Positions 35,992 through 44,651 of a stretch of 64,000 bases of DNA are shown one piece after another. The notes beneath the pieces are model-generated. The model saw nothing but the letters and a program-made list of their open reading frames with translations. It did not search any database and was not told the DNA's origin. Position 1 is the first letter of the stretch. Each line of letters starts with the position of its first letter. The position numbers and the translations under genes are program-made. Origin of the DNA: Rhodopseudomonas boonkerdii (lineage in GTDB: Bacteria > Pseudomonadota > Alphaproteobacteria > Rhizobiales > Xanthobacteraceae); NCBI RefSeq assembly GCF_021184025.1, contig NZ_CP036537.1, positions 3,162,001 through 3,226,000 on the forward strand, read 5' to 3'.

Positions 35992-38331
35992 TCAGAAATC
36001 GAACGCAGCAGACAGGATATAAGTGCGCGGCGAACCGACCGTGACGAAGGTGCCAGTGGAGAGCCAATAATTTGCGCCGCCGACATTCTCGATATTCGCG
36101 CGGAAAGTAACCGGCTTGCCCGTGAGTGCCGTGGTCGTATAGCGCGCACCGATATCGACACGGGTCCAGTCGTCATAGCGCAGTAGATTGGCACTAGTGA
36201 GATAGGCGCCGGACGTGTAGATCACGCGGCCATTGAAGGCGAGCCCGGAGACCCACGGCGCATCCCAGTCAAGGCCAGCAGAGAACGTCTTGTCCGGCAC
36301 GCCCGCGGCATCCTTACCGATTTCGGAAGCCGTCGAGGACTTCGTGATTTCCGGACGCAGGAACATCGCGCTGACCATGCCGCGCAAGCCAGGCGCTAAC
36401 AAACCGTAAGCATTCAATTCCAAACCGCGGTTTCGTTGCTCACCATCATAGGCGCGAACGAAGGCGGGCGTCGTCACAAGATTCGGACGCATGATCTGGA
36501 ACACCGCCGCGGTCGTGGTGATGGTACCCCAATCAACCTTCACGCCAGCTTCCTGTTGCTTCGACTTATAGGGCGCAAGTACTTCGCCCTGGTTCACGAA
36601 GCCCTGCCCAATTGGGACAACAGTTCCCTGACTCAATCCTTCAGCATAGTTCACATACAGTGAGACATTTTCCAAAGGCTTCACAACGAGGCCAGCAAGT
36701 GGCGTCGTCGCTGCAGCATCATAGGTTCCGGTCTGCGCGCCAGTGAGGTAGTTATACGAATCCTGCCTCACCATCTGGTGCCGCGCACCAATGGTTAGAA
36801 GAACACGTTCGTTGAGGACAGACAGCCTATCTGACACCGCAACGCTACTAAGCGTGATGTCAGAGCTTCGTCCTTGCGGCGGACGTCCCGCTGCAATGGT
36901 TGGCAGTGGCGACGGGTTGTAGATGTTAGACAGCACATAGGCCGGCGTTGGATTTTGCAGCGAGGTGACGTAGCCGTAGCCGGACTCCTGATTGAATCCG
37001 GTATAGGCGACGTTCACAGCATGACTGATGGGCCCGGTATTGAAGCGCGACCGGAGCCCCACATTGCCGCTGACTGCCTTGCTGTAAAAATCATAATAGG
37101 CGTTGTAGGCGGCGAACCGTCCGAACTGGTCCAAACCGGAGCTCACGCCGGCCACGCGCGAGTCAGCAAGATTTTGTGCGCCGTTGCCGTCGCGATAGCC
37201 AACACCGGCATAGGCGGTGAGCCAATCGGTGACATCGTATTCGAGCCCAGATGCGATGGTGTTGTCCCGCTGCACCAGATTGATGTTCGGATACCAGGTG
37301 CTACGCGAATCGGGCGGCGCAGGAATGAACGGCACTGTGGTCTGAATTGTCATCTGCGGACGAGAATTTTTGGTGTCGTCATTCTGCGAGATGGCATCAA
37401 AGGTCCAACGCAGCCGATCGCCGCGGTAGTCAAGCGACAGGGCAGCGAGACCCGACCGCCAGTTCCCCCCGTCGATGGACGCCTCGCCATTGCGACCGAC
37501 GCCGTTGAAGCGAACGCCCCATTCGTTGTTATCGCCATAGCGCCGGCTGGCTTCGAGATGCACGCCGTAATTGCCAGCACTCATGAAGAAAGGCGTGATC
37601 CGCGCGAACGGCACATCGGTGGCGCGCTTGGTGACGATGTTGATGCTGCCACCAACACTGCCCCCTGGCGGCATACCGTTGACGAACGCGCCCGGCCCCT
37701 TGAGCAACTCGATGCGTTCAGTGATCTGAGCGGGGACGTGATTAGGAGCCGCTAGTCCATAGAGACCGTTGAGGCCGACGTCGCCGGGGCCGACCTGAAA
37801 TCCACGGATCTGAAACGTATCGTCAAAACCGTTCGCCCCTTGGGTCACGCGAACTGACGCATCGTTGATCAGCGTATCGGCTGCGGTGCGCGCCTGCTGA
37901 TTCTCGATCAGCTGGGAAGTGTAGTTCACCGTGCTGAAGGGCACATTCATCGCGCTCTGGCTGCCGAGCAGGCCGAGCGTGCCGCCGGTGGCAACCTGAC
38001 CACCTGCATAGGCCGGCGCCGGCGCGCCGATGGTGCGGGTCGATCCGACCGTGGAGATCGGTATCATCGGCTGCTGCTCGACAGGCTGACGCCGCGCGAC
38101 ACGGGTCGCACGCTGAGGCGCTGTACGTGTGCGGACAGTGGCCGCAGGACGCGCGCGCTGCTGGGGCGCATCAATGGCAACCGGCGGCAGCACATTCGGC
38201 TGCGCGCTTTGCGCGTTCACTCGCGACGTTCCCGCGCCATTCAAACACAGCGCAACGACGCTCGTCGCTGCGCCGACAAACAGACGATTCTTATAGTTCT
38301 GATAGATGGTCACAAACGCCCCCAGTGACAT
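35992..38331 (-). CDS. TonB-dependent siderophore receptor
   Basis: Outer-membrane receptor of 779 residues. A hydrophobic N-terminus (FVGAATSVVALCLNGAG) acts as signal peptide, followed by an unusual Arg/Pro/Gln-rich stretch (about 45-90). The plug domain follows (LINDASVRVTQGANGFDDTFQIRGFQ, TERIELLKGPGAFVNGMPPGGSVGGSINIVTKRA), then the 22-strand barrel ending in the Phe-terminated YILSAAFDF. The plug signature with GPGAFVNGM is of the FhuA/FpvA hydroxamate-type siderophore group. No STN signalling domain. Its neighbours form an iron-uptake-type unit on the same strand. Confidence 0.92.
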   Translation of the reverse strand: MSLGAFVTIYQNYKNRLFVGAATSVVALCLNGAGTSRVNAQSAQPNVLPPVAIDAPQQRARPAATVRTRTAPQRATRVARRQPVEQQPMIPISTVGSTRTIGAPAPAYAGGQVATGGTLGLLGSQSAMNVPFSTVNYTSQLIENQQARTAADTLINDASVRVTQGANGFDDTFQIRGFQVGPGDVGLNGLYGLAAPNHVPAQITERIELLKGPGAFVNGMPPGGSVGGSINIVTKRATDVPFARITPFFMSAGNYGVHLEASRRYGDNNEWGVRFNGVGRNGEASIDGGNWRSGLAALSLDYRGDRLRWTFDAISQNDDTKNSRPQMTIQTTVPFIPAPPDSRSTWYPNINLVQRDNTIASGLEYDVTDWLTAYAGVGYRDGNGAQNLADSRVAGVSSGLDQFGRFAAYNAYYDFYSKAVSGNVGLRSRFNTGPISHAVNVAYTGFNQESGYGYVTSLQNPTPAYVLSNIYNPSPLPTIAAGRPPQGRSSDITLSSVAVSDRLSVLNERVLLTIGARHQMVRQDSYNYLTGAQTGTYDAAATTPLAGLVVKPLENVSLYVNYAEGLSQGTVVPIGQGFVNQGEVLAPYKSKQQEAGVKVDWGTITTTAAVFQIMRPNLVTTPAFVRAYDGEQRNRGLELNAYGLLAPGLRGMVSAMFLRPEITKSSTASEIGKDAAGVPDKTFSAGLDWDAPWVSGLAFNGRVIYTSGAYLTSANLLRYDDWTRVDIGARYTTTALTGKPVTFRANIENVGGANYWLSTGTFVTVGSPRTYILSAAFDF

Positions 38332-38684
38332 GACTGGGGTGGGTGACTAGGTAATCGTCGGCACCGAGGCAACGAAACCGATTTAGAATCTATTGACGTA
38401 CGGGAATAAGCACATCGCCGCTTGGCGCTGGAATCGCGTCTATTCCGAATGAATCACGAGAGGACACCGAACGAATTGCGACGCTTTGACACGCCTTGGT
38501 TTCGACTTTGCCTCGACCATCTCGGCAAGCTGGTGTTGTGACAACGACGACCTGCAAGTATCGCGTCAACCTGTGTCCAGCTGGAAAAGCCGCTTGCTTG
38601 CCAAGATATTGATCTTGCGTTGATGACAGAAACCCTGCCAAGACCGTCATCGACATACCCGCCTCTGACCACCGGACCACATCC
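38332..38684. other. 353-base non-coding gap with a possible Irr-type half-site
   Basis: Promoter gap between the receptor gene (minus strand) and the formyltransferase-fold gene (plus strand). It contains TTTAGAATCTATTGA at 38383-38397, whose first half equals the TTTAGAA arm of the iron control element bound by Irr in Rhizobiales; the second arm (TTCTAAA) is not present. Frames in the gap are short and look non-coding. Iron control of the receptor is therefore plausible but weakly supported here. Confidence 0.3.
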
Positions 38685-39272
38685 ATGCGAATTACTCTCG
38701 TCGGCTCCCGCCACTTTGGCGTCACCACGCTCGACATGCTCAAGAGCCACAAGGTGGAGATCGTCAGCGTCGTCGTCGCCGATGCCGAGGATCGTCTGGC
38801 TGCCGCGGCGAAGGCCGCAGGCATTCCGGTCACCGTTCAGGCGAATCCCAAGCTCGTTGTCGCCTCCGAAATTCCCGACGGCACCGACCTGATCATCACG
38901 GCTCACAGCCATGCCCGTATCGGCCAGGATGCGCTGGACAAGGCCAAACTCGGCGGCATCGGCTACCATCCCTCGTTGCTGCCCCGTCACCGGGGAATCG
39001 CAGCGGTGGAATGGACGATCAAGGAGGGCGATCCCATCGCCGGCGGTACCGTGTACCACCTGGCCGACGTCATGGATGGCGGCGCCATCGCCGCCCAGGA
39101 ATTCTGTTTCGTGAGAAAAGGCGAAACCGCCCGTGAACTGTGGGAGCGCGCCCTCGCCCCGCTCGGCTACAAGCTGCTCGGTGAAGTCGTCGATTATGCT
39201 ATTGCGAACAATAGCTTACCTGCCACCTATCAAGATGAGCAGTTCGCCACCAAGGCACCCAAGCTTCACTGA
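38685..39272 (+). CDS. formyltransferase-fold protein (Met-tRNA formyltransferase N-domain type)
   Basis: Cytosolic protein of 195 residues containing only the N-terminal catalytic domain of the formyl-transfer family: MRITLVGSRHFGV at the start, TAHSHARIG, then the signature IGYHPSLLPRHRGIAAVEWTI, and HLADVMDGGAIAAQE. The conserved His (in YHPSLLP) and Asp (in VMDGGAI) needed for formyl transfer are present; the usual Asn of the triad appears replaced in TAHSHAR. It lacks the C-terminal tRNA-binding or sugar-binding domain, so the acceptor is unknown. Monocistronic. Confidence 0.8.
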   Translation: MRITLVGSRHFGVTTLDMLKSHKVEIVSVVVADAEDRLAAAAKAAGIPVTVQANPKLVVASEIPDGTDLIITAHSHARIGQDALDKAKLGGIGYHPSLLPRHRGIAAVEWTIKEGDPIAGGTVYHLADVMDGGAIAAQEFCFVRKGETARELWERALAPLGYKLLGEVVDYAIANNSLPATYQDEQFATKAPKLH

Positions 39273-39435
39273 TTTGTCGGACTGAACGAAAATATTACCT
39301 TCGGCCGGGAACGACCGCGGGGGAAGGTACGTTGCATCGACATAGGTGCTATGGCTTCATTGCGCGCCGCACAAACTTTGGACACATTAGGCTCCAATAA
39401 CGCGGGTTATCACAATATCTCAAGGATTTGATTCA

Positions 39436-39795
39436 ATGCGTTTCGACCGCATGCGCGTGTTCCTGTCCGCCTCCGTGCTGGCCGGTGCCACGTTTGCCGC
39501 CATTGCCCCCGCATCCGCCCAGCACCCTTATGATGGTCTTTGGAACGTCACCATTTTCACGCAGTCCGGCAGCTGCGACCGCACGGCCAGCTATCCGCTG
39601 ACGGTGACCGATGGGCGGGTGTCCGCTCCCGGCGCCGAAGTCTCCGGCAAGATTGCAACCTCGGGCGTCGTCCGGGTTTCGATCGGCCCGGCATTCGCCA
39701 ATGGCCAGCTCACCGGCAATGCCGGTTCCGGCAAATGGAATGGCGCTTCGAACGGCGTCCCCTGCAGCGGGCGTTGGGAAGCTTCTCGTCAATAA
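39436..39795 (+). CDS. small secreted protein, function unknown
   Basis: Protein of 119 residues with a signal peptide (FLSASVLAGATFAAIAPASA, mature start QHPYDGLWNV). The mature part reads like a small beta-barrel (GLWNVTIFTQSGSCDRTASY, GKIATSGVVRVSI, GNAGSGKWNG, GVPCSGRWEA) with two cysteines. It is followed after 22 bases by a second small secreted protein with a similar W-G-x pattern, so the two may be related and co-transcribed; the shared terminator lies at 40340. Confidence 0.72.
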   Translation: MRFDRMRVFLSASVLAGATFAAIAPASAQHPYDGLWNVTIFTQSGSCDRTASYPLTVTDGRVSAPGAEVSGKIATSGVVRVSIGPAFANGQLTGNAGSGKWNGASNGVPCSGRWEASRQ

Positions 39796-39817
39796 ACCGC
39801 AGCCAGGAAACGCTCCT

Positions 39818-40315
39818 ATGAAAGTCGCCTCGATCTTCCCGCGCGGTCTCGGCCGGACCGCTGTCGTTGCCGCCGCCCTCGCGGTGCCGCCGATCGCGGC
39901 TTTAGCACAGTCTGCGCCGTTTGCCGGCATGGCAGGCGTGTGGTCCGGTCAGGGCAACATCTCGCTCGACGGCGGCGCCAAGGAGCGGATCCGCTGCAAG
40001 GCCACCTATGCCGTCTCAAACGACGGCAACGGCCTGAACCAGTCCCTGCTCTGCGCCAGCGACAGCTACAAGTTCGAGCTGAAGAGCAATGTGCAGGCCA
40101 AGGGCCACCAGCTCACCGGTCAGTGGTCCGAGACCACCCGCAATGTCAGCGGCGAGCTGTCGGGCACCTCCAGCGCCGGCAAATTCAATGTCAATGTCTC
40201 GGCGCCTGGTTTCGACGCCAAGCTGACCCTGACCACCACAGGCAACAAACAGGCCGTCTCGATCTCGTCCGACGGCCAGTTCAAAGGTGTGAACATCACG
40301 CTGAATCGCAGCTGA
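39818..40315 (+). CDS. small secreted protein, function unknown (second of pair)
   Basis: Protein of 165 residues from ATG 39818, preceded by CAGGAAA. A longer in-frame start at 39611 runs through the previous gene and looks like a shadow. Signal peptide with cleavage after ALA (IAALA-QSAPF). The mature protein is beta-rich: MAGVWSGQGNISLDGGAKER, RCKATYAV, LLCASDSYKFEL, GQWSETTRNVSGELSGT, and a Thr-rich last strand pair. Two cysteines. Likely periplasmic or surface; no family recognised. Confidence 0.75.
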   Translation: MKVASIFPRGLGRTAVVAAALAVPPIAALAQSAPFAGMAGVWSGQGNISLDGGAKERIRCKATYAVSNDGNGLNQSLLCASDSYKFELKSNVQAKGHQLTGQWSETTRNVSGELSGTSSAGKFNVNVSAPGFDAKLTLTTTGNKQAVSISSDGQFKGVNITLNRS

Positions 40316-40339
40316 GTTCACGCGTATACGAATTCGGGG

Positions 40340-40374
40340 CCCCGGCCGCGCGTGCGCTGCCGGGGTTTTGTTTT
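40340..40374 (+). terminator. rho-independent terminator
   Basis: Stem CCCCGGC (40340-40346) / GCCGGGG (40359-40365), twelve-base loop, followed by TTTTGTTTT. It stands 25 bases after the stop of the 39818 gene. Confidence 0.8.
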
Positions 40375-40488
40375 GCGCGCATCGCTGATGCGCCGTTTCC
40401 GTACGTTGCAAAGGGATAGCCTCGACGATACTGCATCCAAGGCGAACGCCGGACATAGCGGCGGGCCAAGCAGGAAACGTTCGCGTCC

Positions 40489-41370
40489 ATGACTTCATAC
40501 CCTCCGTCGATCTTTCGCGCCGCGCTATGGATGTCCGGCTGGCTGCTGCTGATGCTGTTCGTCGCCATCGGCGGACGCGAGACGCTGCGCGATCTCAACG
40601 TCTTTCAGGTCATGGAAATCCGCTCGCTGTTCGGCTTCGTCTTCCTGATCCCGATCATCCTGATGAACGACGGGTTCGGCACGATGCAGACGGCCCGCCC
40701 GCTCGCCCATGTCACACGCAACCTCGTACATTATGGAGCACAGCTCGGCTGGTTCTACGCACTGACGCTGATCCCGCTCAGCCAGCTTGTCTCCATCGAA
40801 TTCACCATGCCGATCTGGATCGCCATCATGGCTGCGATCTTTCTCGGCGAACGTATCACGCCGTGGAAGGTGGTTGCCATCGTACTCGGCCTGATCGGCG
40901 TGATCGTCATCGTGCGCCCCGCCACCGGTGAGCTGAACGTCGGGCAATTGATCTCTCTCGCCTCGGCCTTCGGGTTCGGCATCTCCGTGACCTTGATCAA
41001 GTCGCTGACCCGCACCGACAGCGCGCTCAAGATCATCTTCTGGATGATCGTCGTACAATCCGTGGCCGGCCTCGTTCCCGCGATATCGGTCTGGCAGTGG
41101 CCATCCGCCTATGTGTGGTTCTGGCTGGTCGTGGTCGGATTCTGCGGTACGTTCTCTCATTTCTGCATGGCGCGCGCGATGCTCTATGCGGATGCGACAG
41201 TGGTGGTCCCGATGGACTTTCTGCGCGTACCGCTCAGCGCCACCATCGGATGGTTACTCTATTCCGAACAACTCGATATGCTCACGCTGCTCGGCGCCGC
41301 CCTCATTCTCGCCGGCAATGCTTTGAACCTGCGCGCTCCCGCGCCTGTTCCCCTGCGCACAAGCGCCTGA
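40489..41370 (+). CDS. DMT-superfamily EamA transporter
   Basis: Inner-membrane protein of 293 residues with two EamA repeats and about ten helices (for example WMSGWLLLMLFVAIGGRET, LFGFVFLIPIILMN, LIPLSQLVSIEFTMPIWIA, then a second set from GELNVGQLISLASAFGFG to LGAALILAGNALNL). The EamA signature EFTMPIWIAIMAAIFLGERIT is clear. The family exports metabolites or imports them in some cases; no substrate can be read. Monocistronic. Confidence 0.88.
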   Translation: MTSYPPSIFRAALWMSGWLLLMLFVAIGGRETLRDLNVFQVMEIRSLFGFVFLIPIILMNDGFGTMQTARPLAHVTRNLVHYGAQLGWFYALTLIPLSQLVSIEFTMPIWIAIMAAIFLGERITPWKVVAIVLGLIGVIVIVRPATGELNVGQLISLASAFGFGISVTLIKSLTRTDSALKIIFWMIVVQSVAGLVPAISVWQWPSAYVWFWLVVVGFCGTFSHFCMARAMLYADATVVVPMDFLRVPLSATIGWLLYSEQLDMLTLLGAALILAGNALNLRAPAPVPLRTSA

Positions 41371-41488
41371 GTTCCATCTTCGATTTTATTCGCACAATGC
41401 GCGTACCGACATTTTAGCCGTTGCGCGTAGTTGGTAATTTGTCCCGAGCCAATCGGTCGCCGACCGGATTCGATGGGGGAGATTTGCC

Positions 41489-42913
41489 GTGCGCCAGCTC
41501 GTATTCGCTTTGTCCGCGCTGTCCGTCGTTTTTAGCGCCGATGCAGCGCTTGCCGATAAACGTGTCGCGTTCGTCGTCGGCAACGGCGCTTACAAGAACG
41601 TCGATCCGTTGCCGAACCCACCCATCGACGCCAAGGCGATGGCGAGCACGCTGCGCAATGTCGGCTTCGAGGTGATCGAGGGCTCCAACCTCACCCGCGA
41701 CGGCATGACCGAGCGCCTGCTGGAATTCGGCCGCAAGGCGCAGGGCGCGGATGTCGCACTTTTCTTCTATGCCGGCCATGGCATCTCGGTGAACAACATC
41801 AACTACCTGCTGCCCATCGACGCCAATCTGAAATCGGAGATGGACGTCAAGCTCGGCGCAGCCATCAATGTCGAGACGACGCTCGAGCAGACCATGGGCG
41901 ACGCCAAGGTCAAGTTGGTGTTCCTCGATGCCTGCCGCGACAATCCGTTCGCCGCCAAGATCCGCTCGAGCGGATCAGCCACGCGCAGCGTCGCGGTGTC
42001 GTCCGGCCTTGCCGAGATGAAGTCGGGCGAAGGCACGCTGATCGCCTTCGCCACCAGTCCCGGCCAGACCGCGCTCGACGGCAAGAGCGGCGGCAACAGC
42101 CCGTTCACGCGTGCGCTGCTGAACAACATCACCGCCCCCGGCGCCGAGATCCAGCAGGCCATGACCAAGGTCCGCGCGCAGGTGCAGGACGAGACCAACA
42201 AGGGCCAGCTGCCCTGGGGGCACACCAATCTGATCGGCGCCGTCTACCTCAATCCCGACATCCAGACGCAGGTTCAGGTTGCGGCCGCCAGCCCGACGGC
42301 GACCATGCCGGCGGCCGGCTCCGACGTCGAGCTCGAGTTCTGGCGCTCCATCAAGGATTCCAATCGTCCCGAAGAGCTCAACGCCTATATCACCATGTAT
42401 CCGAACGGTCAGTTCAAGCCGCTTGCCCTCGCGCGCATCGCCGCGCTGCAGGAGGCCGGAACTGCGCCGCGCAACGCAGCGCCGGGCACCGACAAAGCCG
42501 TCTTCACCGAACAGTCCAACCAGCTCACCGAGGACAAGATTGGCCTCAATCAGGCCAAACGCCGCGATGTCCAGCGCCGCCTCAACGCCCTCGGCTTCGA
42601 CACCAAGGCCACCGGCAGCTTCGATGCGGGCACGCGCGGCGTGATCACGCGCTGGCAGGCCGCACGCGGCTATCCGACCTCGGGTTATCTCAACAAGGCG
42701 CAGCACGTGGCCCTGCTTGCCGAACCCGTCACGCTGGCAGAGGAACCGGTCGTTGCCCCCGCTCCGAAGCCCGTGCGCCGTCAAGTGCAGCAGGCTTACG
42801 AAGAGGCACCGCCGGTCGCCCGGCGTCAGCCGGCTCCTGCTGCACCCGCGGTGGACCCCGCACTGCCCGGCCGCTTCATCGGCGGCGTCGTCGGCGGCTT
42901 CCTCAACCGCTAG
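41489..42913 (+). CDS. secreted caspase-like (peptidase C14) protein with peptidoglycan-binding-type C-domain
   Basis: Protein of 474 residues starting at GTG 41489, behind a GGGGGAG ribosome binding site. A signal peptide (about 1-22) precedes the caspase-fold domain (about 23-265): RVAFVVGNGAYKN, AMASTLRNVGFEVI, catalytic His97 in FYAGHGI and Cys149 in LDACRDNP. Both catalytic residues are intact. After a linker and a short LEFWRSIKDSN segment, a PG_binding_1-like domain (AKRRDVQRRLNALGFDTKATGSFDAGTRGVITRWQ) follows, then a Pro/Ala/Gln tail. Substrate and role unknown; the family (metacaspase-like) is frequent in rhizobia. Its own terminator follows. Confidence 0.9.
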   Translation: MRQLVFALSALSVVFSADAALADKRVAFVVGNGAYKNVDPLPNPPIDAKAMASTLRNVGFEVIEGSNLTRDGMTERLLEFGRKAQGADVALFFYAGHGISVNNINYLLPIDANLKSEMDVKLGAAINVETTLEQTMGDAKVKLVFLDACRDNPFAAKIRSSGSATRSVAVSSGLAEMKSGEGTLIAFATSPGQTALDGKSGGNSPFTRALLNNITAPGAEIQQAMTKVRAQVQDETNKGQLPWGHTNLIGAVYLNPDIQTQVQVAAASPTATMPAAGSDVELEFWRSIKDSNRPEELNAYITMYPNGQFKPLALARIAALQEAGTAPRNAAPGTDKAVFTEQSNQLTEDKIGLNQAKRRDVQRRLNALGFDTKATGSFDAGTRGVITRWQAARGYPTSGYLNKAQHVALLAEPVTLAEEPVVAPAPKPVRRQVQQAYEEAPPVARRQPAPAAPAVDPALPGRFIGGVVGGFLNR

Positions 42914-42921
42914 GGCCGTCC

Positions 42922-42968
42922 ACGCCGGCGTCCGGCCTGTCGAGAAGACCGGCGCTGGCGTTTTTCTT
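42922..42968 (+). terminator. rho-independent terminator of the caspase-like gene
   Basis: Stem ACGCC.GCG.CGG pairing with CCG.CGC.GGCGT, followed by TTTTTCTTT, nine bases after the stop codon at 42913. The loop is long (about 15 bases). It also lies just downstream of the opposite-strand antitoxin gene end. Confidence 0.75.
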
Positions 42969-42982
42969 TGATCGGCCTCGTA

Positions 42983-43213
42983 TTACTTGCCTGCGGCTTT
43001 GCGCAGCGCATCGTTAATGCGGTCCTGCCAACCGGGGCCGGATTCCTGAAAATATTCCAGAACATCCTGATCGATCCGCAGCGACACCAGTTCGCGGACA
43101 CCGGGAACGGCTGCTTTCTTGACTGGTGCCTCGACCACGGGCGCGGTGGCCTTCTTGAAGGCCGCCTCGGCCTCGCTACGAGCATCCTTGGGGCGGCGTG
43201 GTGACTGGGCCAT
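42983..43213 (-). CDS. BrnA-type antitoxin-like protein, no toxin partner seen
   Basis: Protein of 76 residues from ATG 43213, with an AAGGA site upstream. After a basic, disordered N-terminus (ARSEAEAAFKKATAPV), the C-terminal BrnA pattern appears: VSLRIDQDVLEYFQESGPGWQDRINDALRKAA, a ribbon-helix-helix dimer domain. BrnA normally follows a BrnT toxin gene on the same strand. No BrnT-like frame is present in the 346 bases upstream, so it is an orphan or a stand-alone repressor. Confidence 0.8.
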   Translation of the reverse strand: MAQSPRRPKDARSEAEAAFKKATAPVVEAPVKKAAVPGVRELVSLRIDQDVLEYFQESGPGWQDRINDALRKAAGK

Positions 43214-43559
43214 GACGGGCAATCCTTACACGGTGTGCTGTATTTTAAGAACTAAGACCAGGCTCAGATAATTACCAGCCGATAAGACGCATCGAGGCCG
43301 CTGCCGGACTGCCGCAATGAACGTATCGTCGTGCGTGATCCGGTCGGTAACAGAACCTGCAGATTTGAATGCTACATGATGAAGCCGTGGCACTGCGTCG
43401 CAACGGCCCGTCTCGGCTCACCGCTGCATCGCAAAAACGCGATTGGAATATCACCAGATCAACGCATTTGTGTTGCGACAAGGTCAAACAAATCGGTTCT
43501 GGTCGGGCAGATCAGGATAATCTCATCACGGATCAACTCAGATGGTGAAGGAGGTCTCG
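43214..43559. other. 346-base non-coding gap
   Basis: Divergent promoter region between the antitoxin-like gene and the zinc-ribbon gene. Frames in it are short and unlike proteins of this organism group. No clear terminator or repeat seen. Confidence 0.4.
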
Positions 43560-43793
43560 ATGTCAGCATCCGCTGAAATCCGTACGACCAAGACGTCCCA
43601 TCAGAAATCGCCGGGCTCGCCGCCGCGCGGGGTTGATCTCCCGACCTGCCCGGTCTGCGCGGACAGCATGATTGCCGCGGAGTCGTCGGCGTTCCTCGCC
43701 GACAACGTGGTCAGCTATCTGTGGACCTGCGACACCTGCGGCTACGGCTTCGTCACCAATCATACTGTGAAAAAGAAGGCCTCTGGTTGTTGA
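43560..43793 (+). CDS. small zinc-ribbon-type hypothetical protein
   Basis: Protein of 77 residues. ATG 43560 is preceded by GGAGG at the right distance; an in-frame ATG 18 bases upstream lacks one. Two CxxC pairs in the pattern of a zinc ribbon: LPTCPVCADSM and WTCDTCGYGFVT. The middle segment SSAFLADNVVSYL resembles small conserved proteins of Bradyrhizobium relatives. The function is unknown. Its stop codon lies inside the left copy of a direct repeat (43786-43811). Confidence 0.72.
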   Translation: MSASAEIRTTKTSHQKSPGSPPRGVDLPTCPVCADSMIAAESSAFLADNVVSYLWTCDTCGYGFVTNHTVKKKASGC

Positions 43794-43854
43794 TGCCGGC
43801 TAGTGTGTCCACCGCGGTTTTTCTTTGTCCACAAAATCACCTCTGGGATGTCCA
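43786..43854 (+). repeat. left copy of an imperfect direct repeat flanking an accessory patch
   Basis: The 26 bases GTTGTTGATGCC-GGCTAGTGTGTCCA (43786-43811) recur at 45720-45746 with one difference and one extra base. The following 40 bases are more loosely alike (TTTGTCCACAAAATC... against TTTGTGTCCAAAAATTC..., both reaching CTGG). Repeated TGTCCA motifs inside suggest degraded insertion-sequence ends. Confidence 0.6.
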
Positions 43855-43919
43855 TTCGCTTGCCATCGACTACTTCACAGAAGCTAGTGCGGAATGCGCA
43901 GCGGGTACGTCAGAAAGTC

Positions 43920-43942
43920 AAACCCGCCGAAGCGGCGGGTTT
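43920..43942 (+). terminator. hairpin AAACCCGCCG / CGGCGGGTTT
   Basis: Perfect ten-base stem with an AAG loop, about 125 bases after the zinc-ribbon gene. Only TTTA follows the stem, so it would be a weak terminator. The stretch 43943-44351 beyond it holds no gene I can support; a frame from 44078 looks coding at first (EARALYKTLESEFNRRDG) but then loses character. Confidence 0.45.
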
Positions 43943-44351
43943 ACGAGCTCTATGAGTTCATTGTGAACGCGGATGTTCGTCCGATTTTTGCCGCCCGTCC
44001 TCGACACCTCTCTCCAATGCGCCGCGAGAATGTCGTCGGTGGGCGATAGCTGATCGATTCAGCGTTGGTCGCTGCACATGACCGTCCAGAACCAGGTGCG
44101 GCCCGACGAGGCACGTGCGCTCTACAAAACGCTTGAGAGCGAATTCAACCGCCGTGATGGCTCCGCAACCGGTTTCCTAGTTTGGGCATACATCGGGGTC
44201 CGTGGAAGCTCAGACGTCGCTTGCCGTTTTCTAACGACGACTAGGTTCACTGAATTAAAGCGCACCGAGAGGTGTACGGAATTGGACAGACACGCGTTCG
44301 TCAGTGGTTCAAAGCGTTCACCAAAACGGGCTATAGTAACGAGCGGAGTAT

Positions 44352-44624
44352 GTGAGGGCTGGTAGCACGCTGGACTTCCGCGGCCTAATGGCGTTCGCAC
44401 GGTATGACGAGTGCGAATTCGTGATGCGTACGATCCTGATCGACGATCAGGCGGAGAACCTGGCCTTCACACATTGCTCGTTCGAGGACTGCAACATTTC
44501 CGAGCTCCGGCCCGACGAGAACAGGGCATTCATAGCCGAAGACAATATCTTCAAACTCCCGATCGAGGACCGCAAGGCTGATTTCGACAAGCACCTCACG
44601 GAGGCTCTGTCGAGCCGACTTTGA
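44352..44624 (+). CDS. hypothetical protein with pentapeptide-like stretch
   Basis: Frame of 90 residues opening at GTG 44352; the ATG at 44388 is an alternative. The sequence RYDECEFVMRTILIDDQAENLAFTHCSFEDCNI alternates as in pentapeptide-repeat or related right-handed beta-helix proteins, and is followed by an acidic helix (DRKADFDKHLTEALSSRL). It may be the C-terminal piece of a longer ancestral gene, because the preceding frame (from 44078) has some coding flavour and ends where this one begins. No function can be given. Confidence 0.5.
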   Translation: MRAGSTLDFRGLMAFARYDECEFVMRTILIDDQAENLAFTHCSFEDCNISELRPDENRAFIAEDNIFKLPIEDRKADFDKHLTEALSSRL

Positions 44625-44651
44625 TTAACTCACCGGGGGCTACATCGCGTT

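Noticed and set aside
44078..44365. Possible gene of 95 codons
   Set aside because: The first third looks coding, the rest does not; no ribosome binding site. It may be decayed DNA of the accessory patch.
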